Below the pieces are notes generated by a model, which worked only from the letters and a program-made list of their open reading frames with translations, had not been told where the DNA came from and searched no databases. The translations under genes were made by a program, and so were the position numbers. A DNA stretch of 64,000 bases from Calothrix sp. PCC 7716 (lineage in GTDB: Bacteria > Cyanobacteriota > Cyanobacteriia > Cyanobacteriales > Nostocaceae): NCBI RefSeq assembly GCF_019977735.1, contig NZ_AP025018.1, positions 930,001 to 994,000 on the forward strand. Direction: 5' to 3'. Positions 27,117 through 35,699 of the stretch are shown piece after piece. Each line of letters begins with the position of its first letter. The stretch's first letter is position 1.

Positions 27117-27300
27117 TAGAAACCGGGTTTCTTTTTCGATAGATTGTAGAAACCGGGTTTCTTTTTCGATAGATTTTAATAGAAACAAAGATTTTGCGTA
27201 GAAACCCGGTTTCTTTATCGATAGATTGTAGAAACCGGGTTTCTTTATCGATAAATTTTAATAGAAACCAAGATTTTGCGTAGAAACCCGGTTTCTTTAC
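27117..27300. repeat. Higher-order array of AGAAACCSGGTTTCT palindromes
   Basis: Five copies of a palindromic 29-30-bp unit begin near 27117, 27147, 27198, 27228 and 27281. Pairs are joined by a TTTAATAGAAACMAAGATTTTGCG spacer, giving an approximately 82-bp super-repeat present twice. The array ends 75 bp before the ychF start and could carry regulatory hairpins. Related copies are at 558-627. Confidence 0.8.
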
Positions 27301-27374
27301 GCTTCTTCGTTCTCCACTGGTGCGTTACATTTGATATCCTTGCAAAAGTAAGAGACGCTTGTAAAACTATTTAT

Positions 27375-28466
27375 ATGCTCAGAGCTGGGATTGTTGGGTT
27401 GCCCAACGTAGGAAAATCAACATTATTCAACGCTTTGGTCGAAAATGCCAAGGCAGAAGCTGCTAACTTCCCTTTTTGTACCAAAGACCCAAACGTCGGT
27501 ATTGTTTCGGTTCCTGACGAACGGTTAAACGTTTTGTCCAAACTTTCCTCATCGAAGCAAATTGTTCCAGCACAGGTTGAGTTTGTCGATATTGCTGGTT
27601 TGATTAAGGGCGCCAGTAAAGGTGAGGGGATGGGTAATGCTTTTTTATCGAACATTCGTGAGGTAGATGCTATCGTTCACATGGTGCGCTGCTTCGATGA
27701 TGATGATATTATTCACGTTTCTGGTTCGGTTGACCCAGTACGGGATATAGAAACTATTAATTTGGAACTTGCGTTAGCTGACTTAGGGCAAGTTGACAAG
27801 CGTATCGAACGTACAAAGAAACAAGCACGTGCTTCCAAAGAAGCTCAAGCGGAGTTAGTAGTATTAGAGAAAGTAGCAGCACAGTTAAACGAAGGTAAAT
27901 CTGTTCGTCAGATTGATTTAACCGACGAAGAACAGGAAACAATCAAGTTTTTAGGGTTACTAACTGCCAAACCGATTATTTTTGCAGCAAATGTATCGGA
28001 AGATGACTTGGCAAGTGGTAACAAGTATGTAGAGCAAGTGCGTGCAATCGCAGGAGAAGAAAAAGCGCAAGTTGTAGTTGTTTCTGCTCAGGTAGAGTCT
28101 GAGTTAATTGAGTTACCAGCCGAAGAAAGGGCCGATTTTTTAGCTTCTCTAGGTGTTGAAGAAGGTGGATTAAAATCTTTAATTCGTGCTACCTACGCGC
28201 TATTAGGTTTGCGAACATATTTTACCACAGGAGAAAAAGAATCGCGCGCTTGGACTATTAAAGCAGGAATGAAGGCGCCGCAAGCAGCAGGTGTAATACA
28301 CTCAGATTTTGAGCGCTGTTTTATCCGCGCGGAAACCGTTGCTTACAATGATTTAGTAAGTACTGGTTCGATAAGTGGCGCCAGAGAAAAGGGTTTGTTA
28401 CGTAAGGAAGGAAAAGAATATGTTGTTCAAGAAGGGGACGTAATGGAATTTCTAACCAGCGCTTAA
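27375..28466 (+). CDS. ychF: Ribosome-binding GTPase/ATPase YchF
   Basis: 363 residues, exactly the usual length, starting MLRAGIVGLPNVGKSTLFN. A longer frame from 27276 is rejected because it runs through the palindrome array. G1 is GLPNVGKS; the G2 region is NFPFCTKDPNVG; G3 is DIAGLIKGASKGEGMGN. The NKxD motif is replaced by the NVSE of ATP-preferring Obg-family YchF. The C-terminal TGS-like domain ends VQEGDVMEFL. It acts at the ribosome in translation and stress responses. Confidence 0.97.
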   Translation: MLRAGIVGLPNVGKSTLFNALVENAKAEAANFPFCTKDPNVGIVSVPDERLNVLSKLSSSKQIVPAQVEFVDIAGLIKGASKGEGMGNAFLSNIREVDAIVHMVRCFDDDDIIHVSGSVDPVRDIETINLELALADLGQVDKRIERTKKQARASKEAQAELVVLEKVAAQLNEGKSVRQIDLTDEEQETIKFLGLLTAKPIIFAANVSEDDLASGNKYVEQVRAIAGEEKAQVVVVSAQVESELIELPAEERADFLASLGVEEGGLKSLIRATYALLGLRTYFTTGEKESRAWTIKAGMKAPQAAGVIHSDFERCFIRAETVAYNDLVSTGSISGAREKGLLRKEGKEYVVQEGDVMEFLTSA

Positions 28467-28532
28467 CTTAGATAATGTCATTGTAAAAAAAATGTCATTC
28501 TGAGCGAAGCGAAGAATCTCAAAAGTCTCAAT

Positions 28533-28700
28533 AGTACCCAAGACTATTAGATGCTTCACTACGTTCAGCATGACAATTCCATAAAAACAGTACCCAAGAC
28601 TATTAGATGCTTCACTACGTTCAGCATGACAATTCCATAAAAACAGTACCCAAGACTATTAGATGCTTCACTACGTTCAGCATGACAGTTCCATGAAAAT
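28533..28700. repeat. Three tandem copies of a 56-bp repeat
   Basis: The unit begins AGTACCCAAGACTATTAGAT and includes TTCACTACGTTCAGCATGAC; copies begin at 28533, 28589 and 28645. The last copy forms the 3' end of the GNAT gene. The CAGCATGACA core is shared with the 30-bp array at 41071. Confidence 0.85.
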
Positions 28701-29177
28701 CCATTTTGGGTGTAAATTTGGCGGAATGTCGCTTTCTGAATATGGTGGAATTTCTTGAAAACCAAAGGAACGATATAATTTTTGCGCTTCTTTAGCGAAG
28801 AAAACTGTGTCTAAACGAATTTTTGTATAACCTAATTTGGTTGCTTCACTAATTATTCTTTGCAGCAACGCGCGTCCAATACCTTGCCTACGAAATTCTG
28901 ACTTTACATACATCCTTTTAATTTCGACAGTACTTTGATTATTTTCTCTAAACCCAGCACAACCAACACTCTCACCATCAACCCTAGCAAGAAATAAACC
29001 ACACGGCGCCGTGAACTCAGAAAGATGAGCAATATTATTCTCTAAAAACTCATCTAAATCAAAACGAGTATTCAACTCACATTCAATAATAGGTTGAACT
29101 TCACATAAATTACCATAAAACAACTCACGAATATCATCTATATCTTCCTTAATATCCGCTAAAATAATCTGTAACAT
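28677..29177 (-). CDS. GNAT family N-acetyltransferase
   Basis: 166 residues. The acetyl-CoA-binding motif is RMYVKSEFRRQGIGRALLQRI (about 96-116), followed by GYTKIRLDT and KLYRSFGFQE, typical of GNAT motifs A and B. Substrate unknown. The final residues MELSC and the stop codon come from the adjacent 56-bp repeat, so the original C-terminus was probably a little different. It is divergent from the oxygenase gene, with a CTTTGTGTCC repeat between. Confidence 0.9.
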   Translation of the reverse strand: MLQIILADIKEDIDDIRELFYGNLCEVQPIIECELNTRFDLDEFLENNIAHLSEFTAPCGLFLARVDGESVGCAGFRENNQSTVEIKRMYVKSEFRRQGIGRALLQRIISEATKLGYTKIRLDTVFFAKEAQKLYRSFGFQEIPPYSESDIPPNLHPKWIFMELSC

Positions 29178-29227
29178 CTCTAACTCTTCCTTTGTGTCCT
29201 TTGTGGTTCATTCATCAAAAATCAAAC

Positions 29228-30067
29228 ATGTCAGAAATACCAATTATAGACTTTTCCAACTTTGCAAGCGATAACGAAATAACAAAACAAATTTACCAAG
29301 CTTGCACCGAAGTCGGATTTATGTATCTAAAAAATTATGACATATCCCAAGACTTAATCGAACAAACATTTAACACCAGCAAAGAATTTTTTAACCAACC
29401 CTTAGAAATTAAGCAAAAATCAGCATGGAGTAACGAATTTACTAATCAAGGTTACGTAGGAATACAACGCGAAAGACTCAACCCAAATAAACCAGGTGAT
29501 TTAAAAGAAGCATTTAATATCACCACTCAAACACAACAGCCTGATATTATAGAATTTTTCCAAGCATGTACAAACTTGAGCATCCAAATATTAGAAGCAT
29601 TTGCCCGCGCGTTAGAGTTACCAATAGACTTTTTTGCCAACAACCACAACCAAAATCATCATACCTTAAGACTATTACACTACCCACCACAACAAACCCA
29701 ACAACTGCGCGCTGGTGAACACTCCGACTACGGAAGCATAACACTATTGTTTCAACATGAAATAAGTGGTTTAGAAATTCAGACCAATACAGGAGACTGG
29801 ATAAAGGCGCCTGCCATACCTGGTACAATAGTAGTCAACACAGGTGACTTAATGCAACGTTGGACGAATAACAAATTTTGCTCAACCAAACACCGTGTAG
29901 TAATTCCAGATAATATCAACCAGTCACGTTACTCAATAGCATTTTTCTGTCATCCTAATGATGACACTCAAATAACCTGCTTACCAAGTTGTATTAATGA
30001 ATTACCAATGTATCCGCCAATTTCAGCAAAAGAGTATCTTTTAACACGCTTAAAATCTACGTATTGA
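29228..30067 (+). CDS. 2-oxoglutarate/Fe(II)-dependent oxygenase, isopenicillin-N-synthase-like
   Basis: 279 residues from ATG 29228 (MSEIPIIDFSNF); the upstream ATG adds residues encoded by a dispersed repeat. It contains the N-terminal DIOX_N region (IPIIDFSN…GFMYLKNYDIS) and the Fe-binding facial triad HSD…H (GEHSDYGSITLLF and TKHRVVIP), with the 2OG-binding RYSIAFF. Such enzymes hydroxylate or desaturate small molecules. Substrate is not predictable here. Confidence 0.92.
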   Translation: MSEIPIIDFSNFASDNEITKQIYQACTEVGFMYLKNYDISQDLIEQTFNTSKEFFNQPLEIKQKSAWSNEFTNQGYVGIQRERLNPNKPGDLKEAFNITTQTQQPDIIEFFQACTNLSIQILEAFARALELPIDFFANNHNQNHHTLRLLHYPPQQTQQLRAGEHSDYGSITLLFQHEISGLEIQTNTGDWIKAPAIPGTIVVNTGDLMQRWTNNKFCSTKHRVVIPDNINQSRYSIAFFCHPNDDTQITCLPSCINELPMYPPISAKEYLLTRLKSTY

Positions 30068-30130
30068 TTTTTCCGAAATCAAGCTATCTTAATCAGTAGT
30101 ATTGCTTAATAATAGTGATTTATATAAGCA

Positions 30131-31021
30131 ATGCTAAATTTTAAATTAATTTTACAAAGAAGGCGCCAGTGGATATTAGGCGTACCATCATTTATAGTAA
30201 CCTCAGTATTAACAGCGATACCAACATATGCAGCAACCTTCGCGTTTTCGGAAGCTGAAATTGAACTAAATAATTTTAGCAATTACGGAACAATTGAACT
30301 TGTGAACCAAGCCAATATATCAGGTGAGACAAATGGAGGTATATTTGGCGCCGAAAATAAAGCATTAAATAACTCTACAGCATCACCATTACAAATTAAC
30401 TCTTCAGCGTTTAGCCTTGCTTTTGGTGAAAATCGAGATTATGAAGGAACCGCAGAAACACAAGCGCGCGTTCTTGGAAACTTTGACATTGATGCAGGTC
30501 AATTATTCTCGTTTGACTTTAGTGCAACTCTTAATCTTGAAACAGAAATAGACGACCCATTGAGTGAAAGAGCTAACGCAAAGAGCGATATATCATTCTA
30601 TTTATTTGATACTGTAAATATTCCACAAGTTAATGTTCAAGATTATTTCAAATATCAACCTCTTGATTATTTTAGACTCAACGCCAGTTTAAATACCTTT
30701 GGATACGATTTTCTTAATTATCAGCGTAGTTCAGGTGTTTTATTTACGAACGAGAATAAACAAACAATATTTGGCGCCAGTCAAGAAACAGCAAGCGCAA
30801 TAATTCAAGGGAAATTACAACGTTCGTTTACAAATAAAACTAATCTTACCTTGATTGCGCTTCGACAGACGAAATCACAAGTCAAAGTGCCAGAACATTC
30901 GATGTTAGTTCCTTTAATTTTTATTGTTGTGACTATTGCTGTTGGTGTTTTACAAAATAAATACAACCATTGTAGAGACGTGACATGTCACGTCTCTACA
31001 TTTGATAATTTTATAAAATGA
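30131..31021 (+). CDS. Secreted PEP-CTERM-like protein, C-terminus altered by a palindromic repeat
   Basis: 296 residues. An N-terminal signal (about 1-34, ending TYAATFAF) is followed by a beta-rich, Asn/Thr-rich body with no Cys. Near the end, VPEHSMLVPLIFIVVTIAVGV resembles a PEP-CTERM sorting segment (a VPEP-like motif then a membrane helix). Instead of a short basic tail the frame continues through the 30-bp palindrome at 30971, giving NHCRDVTCHVSTFDNFIK. The decayed paralogue at 35366-35675 ends in the more normal NKAKTRTY, supporting late repeat insertion here. Function unknown; cell-surface location inferred. Confidence 0.75.
   Translation: MLNFKLILQRRRQWILGVPSFIVTSVLTAIPTYAATFAFSEAEIELNNFSNYGTIELVNQANISGETNGGIFGAENKALNNSTASPLQINSSAFSLAFGENRDYEGTAETQARVLGNFDIDAGQLFSFDFSATLNLETEIDDPLSERANAKSDISFYLFDTVNIPQVNVQDYFKYQPLDYFRLNASLNTFGYDFLNYQRSSGVLFTNENKQTIFGASQETASAIIQGKLQRSFTNKTNLTLIALRQTKSQVKVPEHSMLVPLIFIVVTIAVGVLQNKYNHCRDVTCHVSTFDNFIK
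30971..31000. repeat. 30-bp perfect palindrome shared by two convergent gene ends
   Basis: TGTAGAGACGTGACA plus its reverse complement. It encodes the tail of the plus-strand secreted protein, and it supplies the last three codons and stop of the minus-strand HEAT protein. May serve as a bidirectional hairpin. Confidence 0.85.
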
Positions 31022-31677
31022 TAATCTTCGTATGCGTCAGCAAAATCATCCTTACTACTGCGGCGATTAGTAATATAATGGTCATAGCGATTAAGGGAAA
31101 TTGTATTGCCGTGCATATGAATTTTTCCCCAACAGTCTGTAGCACAATAAAACTTCTCAGTGGATATTTTTATGTCTTTGTTGAAAACTTTGTAAGTGTC
31201 AATTTGAATAAAGTTGTCTTTACACAACAATTTTGCGACTTGTTCGACACTAGCATTTGTAGATTTAGTCAACAGTGTTCCATCTGGATAAAACCTTAAA
31301 TATTTACAGTACTCTAATTTTCTTTTCTCATCATATATATTATCAGTTTTATATAATCCGTCGTAACGAATTGGATACCAGCGTTGAAGATACTCACGCA
31401 ATGCTACTTTAACTTTTAATTCAGTTCTATTTTTTAATAAATCATGAGCCAATTCTTTGATTTGATCTGCTGGGTCATTTAATGCTTCGATTACAAGCGT
31501 TAAACCTTCTTCGCCATAGTTTAAAGCTTCGGGTAAGGCTGCAATTTTATGCTCAAAAATCTCTATTGATAATCGTCGTTGAACTCCTTCTAATCCTCCT
31601 AAAACAACAGCAGATGCGGAAGCTCTACTTTGATTCCCTAAAACAATATCAGATTTTTTAGGCTGATTTGATGACAT
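30988..31677 (-). CDS. HEAT-like module protein, paralogue of the gene at 12479
   Basis: 229 residues with the same layout: DIVLGNQSRASASAVVLGGLEGVQRRL, then ALPEALNYGEEGLTLVIEALNDPADQIKELAHDLLKNR (HEAT-like, about 20-100), then RWYPIRYDGLYKT…LRFYPDGTLL and a divergent beta-rich C-terminus. The VLGG-LEGVQRRL N-terminus is a widespread cyanobacterial module. Its last residues (VET) and stop lie in the palindrome at 30971, so it overlaps the convergent secreted-protein gene by 34 bp. Confidence 0.7.
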   Translation of the reverse strand: MSSNQPKKSDIVLGNQSRASASAVVLGGLEGVQRRLSIEIFEHKIAALPEALNYGEEGLTLVIEALNDPADQIKELAHDLLKNRTELKVKVALREYLQRWYPIRYDGLYKTDNIYDEKRKLEYCKYLRFYPDGTLLTKSTNASVEQVAKLLCKDNFIQIDTYKVFNKDIKISTEKFYCATDCWGKIHMHGNTISLNRYDHYITNRRSSKDDFADAYEDYHFIKLSNVET

Positions 31678-31750
31678 TATAATTTTTATTACAGAGGAAT
31701 GTTATTATAATGAGTTTATAACATTTTAGCTTACGAACACCTCTACAAGC

Positions 31751-32884
31751 ATGACTTATGATTGGGTAGTAATTGGCGCCGGGTTTACGGGTGCAGCACT
31801 TGCATATGAGCTTGTCAAAAAAGGCTTTTCGGTTCTTTTATTAGAACAGAACGCAGTACCTGACAATGCTACCCGTTATAGTTATGGTGGTTTAGCGTTT
31901 TGGTCTGGTACTAATTTATTAACACGTCAATTATGCGACGAAGGCAAACAGCGTTATTCTGAGTTGCTGCATGAGCTTGGCAATGATATAGAGTATCGCG
32001 AAATAGATTTACTCTTAACTATTGACGCTGACTCAGACCCGAATATAATTGCTGAATCTTATTCTCGGTTTCAAACTCCACCACAGTTACTTTCTGTGGA
32101 AGCTGCATGTGAATTAGAACCATTATTAAATAAAAATGCTCTGAGCGGCGCCCTAACAGTCAAACATGGTCATATCCAACCAGAGAAAACAGCACAAGCG
32201 TACATTCAAGCTTTTCTAAACTTGGGTGGAAAAATCCAAATTACCAAAGTCCTTGATATTCAATCTTTGGGGGTAGAGTATAAAAACCTTGCTATTTGTG
32301 CTGGAGGTATTACTAGGCAGTTGCTTAATAAGTTTGGTATTTTCGTGCAGCAATATTTTACCCATGCAGAAATTCTGGAAACGGCGCCAGTTAATGTCAA
32401 ACTTAGCACATTAGTAATGCCAGCAGTATTACAACGCTTTGGGTTTGAAGCTAAAGCTGGTCGAGATGATGAAATTTGGCGCCATCCTGGGAATGAGCCA
32501 GAGCCTGCAATATTAGATACAGGTGTAGTGCAGTTTTTAGATGGCAGTTTGCGTATTGGGCAAATTAGTCGAACGCTAACTGACCCAGAAGCAAAAATTC
32601 ATGCCAAAGAAAGTGAAAAGTGGCTACGTGACAGTATTGGTTGTATTTTTCCGTGTTTGTCTTCTGTACCCGCAACTTGGCACCATTGTTTAGTAGCTTT
32701 TAGTAAAGATAGCTTGCCTTTGGTTGGTGCCGTTCCTAAACAGGATAATATTTATATTTTCTCTGGTTTTAGTAATCCGCTTGTGTATATACCACCACTT
32801 GCCTATAGGTTTGCTAATTGGGCATTAGGACAAAAAGACGAAATTATTGACCAATTATCGCCAAATCGTTTTAGAAATTTTTAG
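31751..32884 (+). CDS. FAD-dependent oxidoreductase (DAO family)
   Basis: 377 residues. It opens with the Rossmann FAD motif VVIGAGFTGAALAYEL, contains a DAO-type central region, and ends with LPLVGAVPKQDNIYIFSGFSNPLVY, the usual C-terminal FAD contact of glycine or D-amino-acid oxidase-like enzymes. It oxidises an amine or amino acid; the substrate is unknown. A truncated and frameshifted copy lies at 35700-36140, beyond the GC-rich island, so an ancestral duplication of 30.1-32.9 kb is likely. Confidence 0.9.
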   Translation: MTYDWVVIGAGFTGAALAYELVKKGFSVLLLEQNAVPDNATRYSYGGLAFWSGTNLLTRQLCDEGKQRYSELLHELGNDIEYREIDLLLTIDADSDPNIIAESYSRFQTPPQLLSVEAACELEPLLNKNALSGALTVKHGHIQPEKTAQAYIQAFLNLGGKIQITKVLDIQSLGVEYKNLAICAGGITRQLLNKFGIFVQQYFTHAEILETAPVNVKLSTLVMPAVLQRFGFEAKAGRDDEIWRHPGNEPEPAILDTGVVQFLDGSLRIGQISRTLTDPEAKIHAKESEKWLRDSIGCIFPCLSSVPATWHHCLVAFSKDSLPLVGAVPKQDNIYIFSGFSNPLVYIPPLAYRFANWALGQKDEIIDQLSPNRFRNF

Positions 32885-32921
32885 TTTAATCTAATCTAAA
32901 CAATAACTAGACAGTTAATGT

Positions 32922-33122
32922 TCAAGCTATCCGTAAACGTTCAATATCTTTGATTGGTGGCGCACCAAACATGCGGGAATATCCCAGGCTGAAGTGTGAA
33001 GGACTTTCATAACCGACCCTATAGGCTGCGTTGGTCGCATCGGCATTTTCGGCAAGCATCAACCGACGCGCTTCCAGTAGCCTTAATTGTTTCTGATATT
33101 GCAGCGGACTCATTGAGGTGAC
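32922..33122 (-). pseudogene. C-terminal fragment of an AraC-family regulator
   Basis: The frame from [22 protein letters not shown] to the stop is the second helix-turn-helix of an AraC/XylS DNA-binding domain ([20 protein letters not shown]). The effector domain and first helix-turn-helix are missing. The upstream part of the frame is non-homologous sequence overlapping the end of the next AraC gene. A broken gene carried with the GC-rich island. Confidence 0.75.
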
Positions 33123-33132
33123 TTCCTCCTCG

Positions 33133-34065
33133 CTATTGTGAAGGGGAAGCCGGATTCCGACCACGGCTATATTGCCGTGGCGAACAGCCCATGACCCGCT
33201 TAAAGGCTGTGCTGAAGGCGCTTTCGGATTCGTAACCGAGCGACAGGGCAATGACGGAAATGGGATCGCTGGAATTCAAAAGCCTATCCCCGGCCAGCAG
33301 CATTCGCCAGCGCGTCAGGTATTCCATAGGTGACACCCCAATCGTCGCTTTGAATTTCAGGGCAAACGTCGATCGCGACATGCCGATACGCTCCGCCAAT
33401 TCCTGTAATTTCCAGCGATGCGCTGGATCTGAGTGCATAGAGTTGATTGCCGCGCCCATCTGTTTATCTGCTAGGGCGAAGAGCCATCCGACACCACCTC
33501 TCAAGCCTTCCGCCAGATGCAAACGTAAGGTCTGAACCAGCATCATGTGGGCAAGGTGTTGTGCTACCAGAAGGGCACCCGGTTGCCGCTCGCGCAGTTC
33601 CTGCATCATCCGCTCCAGAGACCATCGCAGCACAGAAGAGTCCGATTCTTTCCGGATATGTACAATGGGCGGTAGCACCCCCAACAGTATGTCGGCATTC
33701 GAGCCGGTAAGGGCAAAGCGACTACCGACAAGAAAGAAATCTCCGCCGCCATTGCACGAGACGATGCCGCCCTCTCGCGCAGTCGAAAAAATCGTGTCGG
33801 CATCGATAGGTGTCAAAGTCATGTCGCTTGCAAGGCGGAAAGGCCGCCCACTTGGTAGCAGGAAGCAGTCCCCAGCATGAAGGCACACCGCGTCGGGAAC
33901 GCCCTCCACTCTAAGCCAGCACTGGCCAGAAATTACAGCGTTAAATTTTATGCCTTCGTGCCAGGGGAACTGAATCGACCAATTTCCACCCGCATCCAAG
34001 CTTGCGGACATATAACTGCGCGGTTTCAGCAACGAAAGCACATCTGAGAGCGGGTCCATGGCCAT
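33133..34065 (-). CDS. AraC-family transcriptional regulator with N-terminal cupin
   Basis: 310 residues. The N-terminal about 190 residues match the AraC-associated cupin type ([25 protein letters not shown]). The C-terminal AraC domain contains both helix-turn-helix units: [24 protein letters not shown] and [25 protein letters not shown], with SPRQYSRGR. It is divergent from the SDR gene with a 127-bp gap, the usual layout for a regulator controlling its neighbour. Codon use is clearly more GC-rich than the surrounding genes, and GGCGCC sites are nearly absent, indicating transfer from a proteobacterium-like donor. Confidence 0.92.
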   Translation of the reverse strand: MAMDPLSDVLSLLKPRSYMSASLDAGGNWSIQFPWHEGIKFNAVISGQCWLRVEGVPDAVCLHAGDCFLLPSGRPFRLASDMTLTPIDADTIFSTAREGGIVSCNGGGDFFLVGSRFALTGSNADILLGVLPPIVHIRKESDSSVLRWSLERMMQELRERQPGALLVAQHLAHMMLVQTLRLHLAEGLRGGVGWLFALADKQMGAAINSMHSDPAHRWKLQELAERIGMSRSTFALKFKATIGVSPMEYLTRWRMLLAGDRLLNSSDPISVIALSLGYESESAFSTAFKRVMGCSPRQYSRGRNPASPSQ

Positions 34066-34192
34066 TCCGGACGATTGCGAAGATAATACGGACTTTACAG
34101 CATAGACTGTATTTTTTCAATCACCTATCTTGATCAATAACGGGGCTGCTCTCTGCGGTCATGAAATGAAATGAAATAAAGGAGAAGTTGTG

Positions 34193-35089
34193 ATGCGTGT
34201 CTTCGTCACAGGTGCTACAGGCTTTATCGGTTCAGCCATTGTTCAGGAGTTAATTAACGCGGGTCATCAAGTACTCGGACTGGCGCGCAGCGATGCCGCC
34301 GCCGACGCTTTGGCTCAGTTGGGAGTCGAGGCGCATCGGGGCGCGCTCGACAATCTCGACAGCCTTAAGCTCGGCGCAACCATGTCGGATGGCGTGATCC
34401 ACACTGCCTTCATTCATGATTTTTCCAATTATGCGGCGAACGGCGAGACGGACAAGCGCGCCGTCGAGACCCTCAGCGCTGCGCTCGCGGGATCTGGCCG
34501 ACCCTTAGTCATCACCTCCGGCACCGCAGTCCTGCCGTTGGGTCGCCTTGGAACCGAAGATGAAGAGGCCGACCCCAATTCCACTGCGGCACCCCGTGTC
34601 GCTTCGGAAAAGGTAGCGCTTTCGATGGCATCGCAGGGCGTGCGTGCATCGGTGGTGCGCCTCCCGCCGTCGGTACATGGCGACGGTGATCACGGCTTCG
34701 TTCCAGCTCTCATCGCCATCGCACGTTCTAAGGGCGTTTCGGCGTATGTGGGTGACGGACTCAACCGCTGGCCTGCGGTGCATCGGCTCGATGCTGCACA
34801 TCTCTTCAGGCTGGCTCTTGAGAAGGGAGAAGCAGGAGCCAGGTTTCACGGGGTCGCCGACGAGGGCGTACCAGTCAAACAAATCGCCGAGGTCATCGGG
34901 CGGCGCCTAAGAGTGCCGGTCGTCGCCAAGTCTCCCGAGGAGGCAACCGACCATTTTGGCTGGCTCGGGCACTTCCTTAGTGTAGACTGCCCAGCTTCTA
35001 GCGCTCTGACGCAGGAACGATTGGGATGGCGCCCAAGACAGCCCGCGCTGATTCCCGATCTCGATCGGGCGCACTATTTCGACAGCTGA
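34193..35089 (+). CDS. NAD(P)-dependent SDR / epimerase-like oxidoreductase
   Basis: 298 residues from ATG 34193, with GGAGA 7 nt upstream; a GTG one codon earlier is too close. Extended short-chain dehydrogenase: nucleotide motif VTGATGFIGSAIV, LARSDAAADAL, a long variable region and VKQIAEVIGRRL near the end. The classical YxxxK Tyr is not obvious; the SEKVALS segment keeps the Lys. Reduces or isomerises an unknown substrate. It forms a divergent pair with the AraC regulator and shares its GC-rich composition. Confidence 0.88.
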   Translation: MRVFVTGATGFIGSAIVQELINAGHQVLGLARSDAAADALAQLGVEAHRGALDNLDSLKLGATMSDGVIHTAFIHDFSNYAANGETDKRAVETLSAALAGSGRPLVITSGTAVLPLGRLGTEDEEADPNSTAAPRVASEKVALSMASQGVRASVVRLPPSVHGDGDHGFVPALIAIARSKGVSAYVGDGLNRWPAVHRLDAAHLFRLALEKGEAGARFHGVADEGVPVKQIAEVIGRRLRVPVVAKSPEEATDHFGWLGHFLSVDCPASSALTQERLGWRPRQPALIPDLDRAHYFDS

Positions 35090-35230
35090 ACAGACCGTGT
35101 ACCTGCCTGCGGCGCTTTCCGGGGCGGCAGGTACGCGGTCAAACTGGCGAAGCTGGTATTTTATGAATTTCTTTAGTCAGCTCTTCCATGACGGCAGATT
35201 GTCGCTGTTTTTCAGTTTTTTGATAATAAA

Positions 35231-35365
35231 GCAGAAATCTGGTTTACCGGGAGCAAAATATTTCCACTTCGGGCGTTCAACCTCAACGGTTTCAACTTCA
35301 ACCAGTTAGTAATTGATAGCCAAGGTTGCGTTATTAACACATGGGCAGACATCATCAACCGCGAA
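35231..35365 (+). pseudogene. psbA: Fragment of psbA (photosystem II D1)
   Basis: The frame reads …EIWFTG…, then [18 protein letters not shown] and [12 protein letters not shown]. This is the lumenal-to-stromal part of D1 around residues 290-325, next to the His/Glu ligands of the Mn cluster region. Only about 35-45 codons remain, with no start, and the conserved NLGMEVMHERNAHNFP that should follow is absent. At about 35366 the frame passes without a stop into a copy of the N-terminus of the secreted protein encoded at 30131. Confidence 0.85.
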
Positions 35366-35675
35366 CGCGCGGTATGGATAACAACTTCAGTATTAACGAC
35401 TATACTTACGAATGCGGCAACCTTCGTGTTTTCGGAAGCTGAGATTGAACTGAAGAATTTTAGCAATTTCGGAACAATCGAACTAGTAAATCAAGCGAAT
35501 ATATCAGGTGAGACAAATGGAGGCAAATAAAACAAATCTAACCTTAATTGCACTTAGGCGAACCAAATCACAAATAAAAGTTCCAGAACATTCAATGTTA
35601 GTTCCATTAATCTTTATTGTAGCGACTATTGCTGTTGGTATGTTACCCAATAAAGCTAAAACAAGAACTTATTAA
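35366..35675 (+). pseudogene. Internally deleted copy of the secreted PEP-CTERM-like gene
   Basis: 35366-35520 corresponds to 30190-30345 ([33 protein letters not shown]). From about 35524 it jumps to the homologue of 30835-30960 ([19 protein letters not shown] and PEHSMLVPLIF), ending NKAKTRTY and stop. The middle about 490 bp is missing and the two parts are out of frame. The preserved C-terminal end shows what the tail of the intact gene looked like before repeat insertion. Confidence 0.85.
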
Positions 35676-35699
35676 GGCGCCTTTATCCACAACATCATA

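Noticed and set aside
27276-27374. 33-residue extension of YchF
   Set aside because: It runs through the repeat array; the downstream ATG gives the canonical start and 363-residue length.
33447-34910. Several plus- and minus-strand frames in the GC-rich island
   Set aside because: High GC removes stop codons; only the AraC and SDR frames show family motifs.
35097-35309. 70-codon frame after the SDR gene
   Set aside because: It crosses the island border and the psbA fragment in a different frame; no coding motif.
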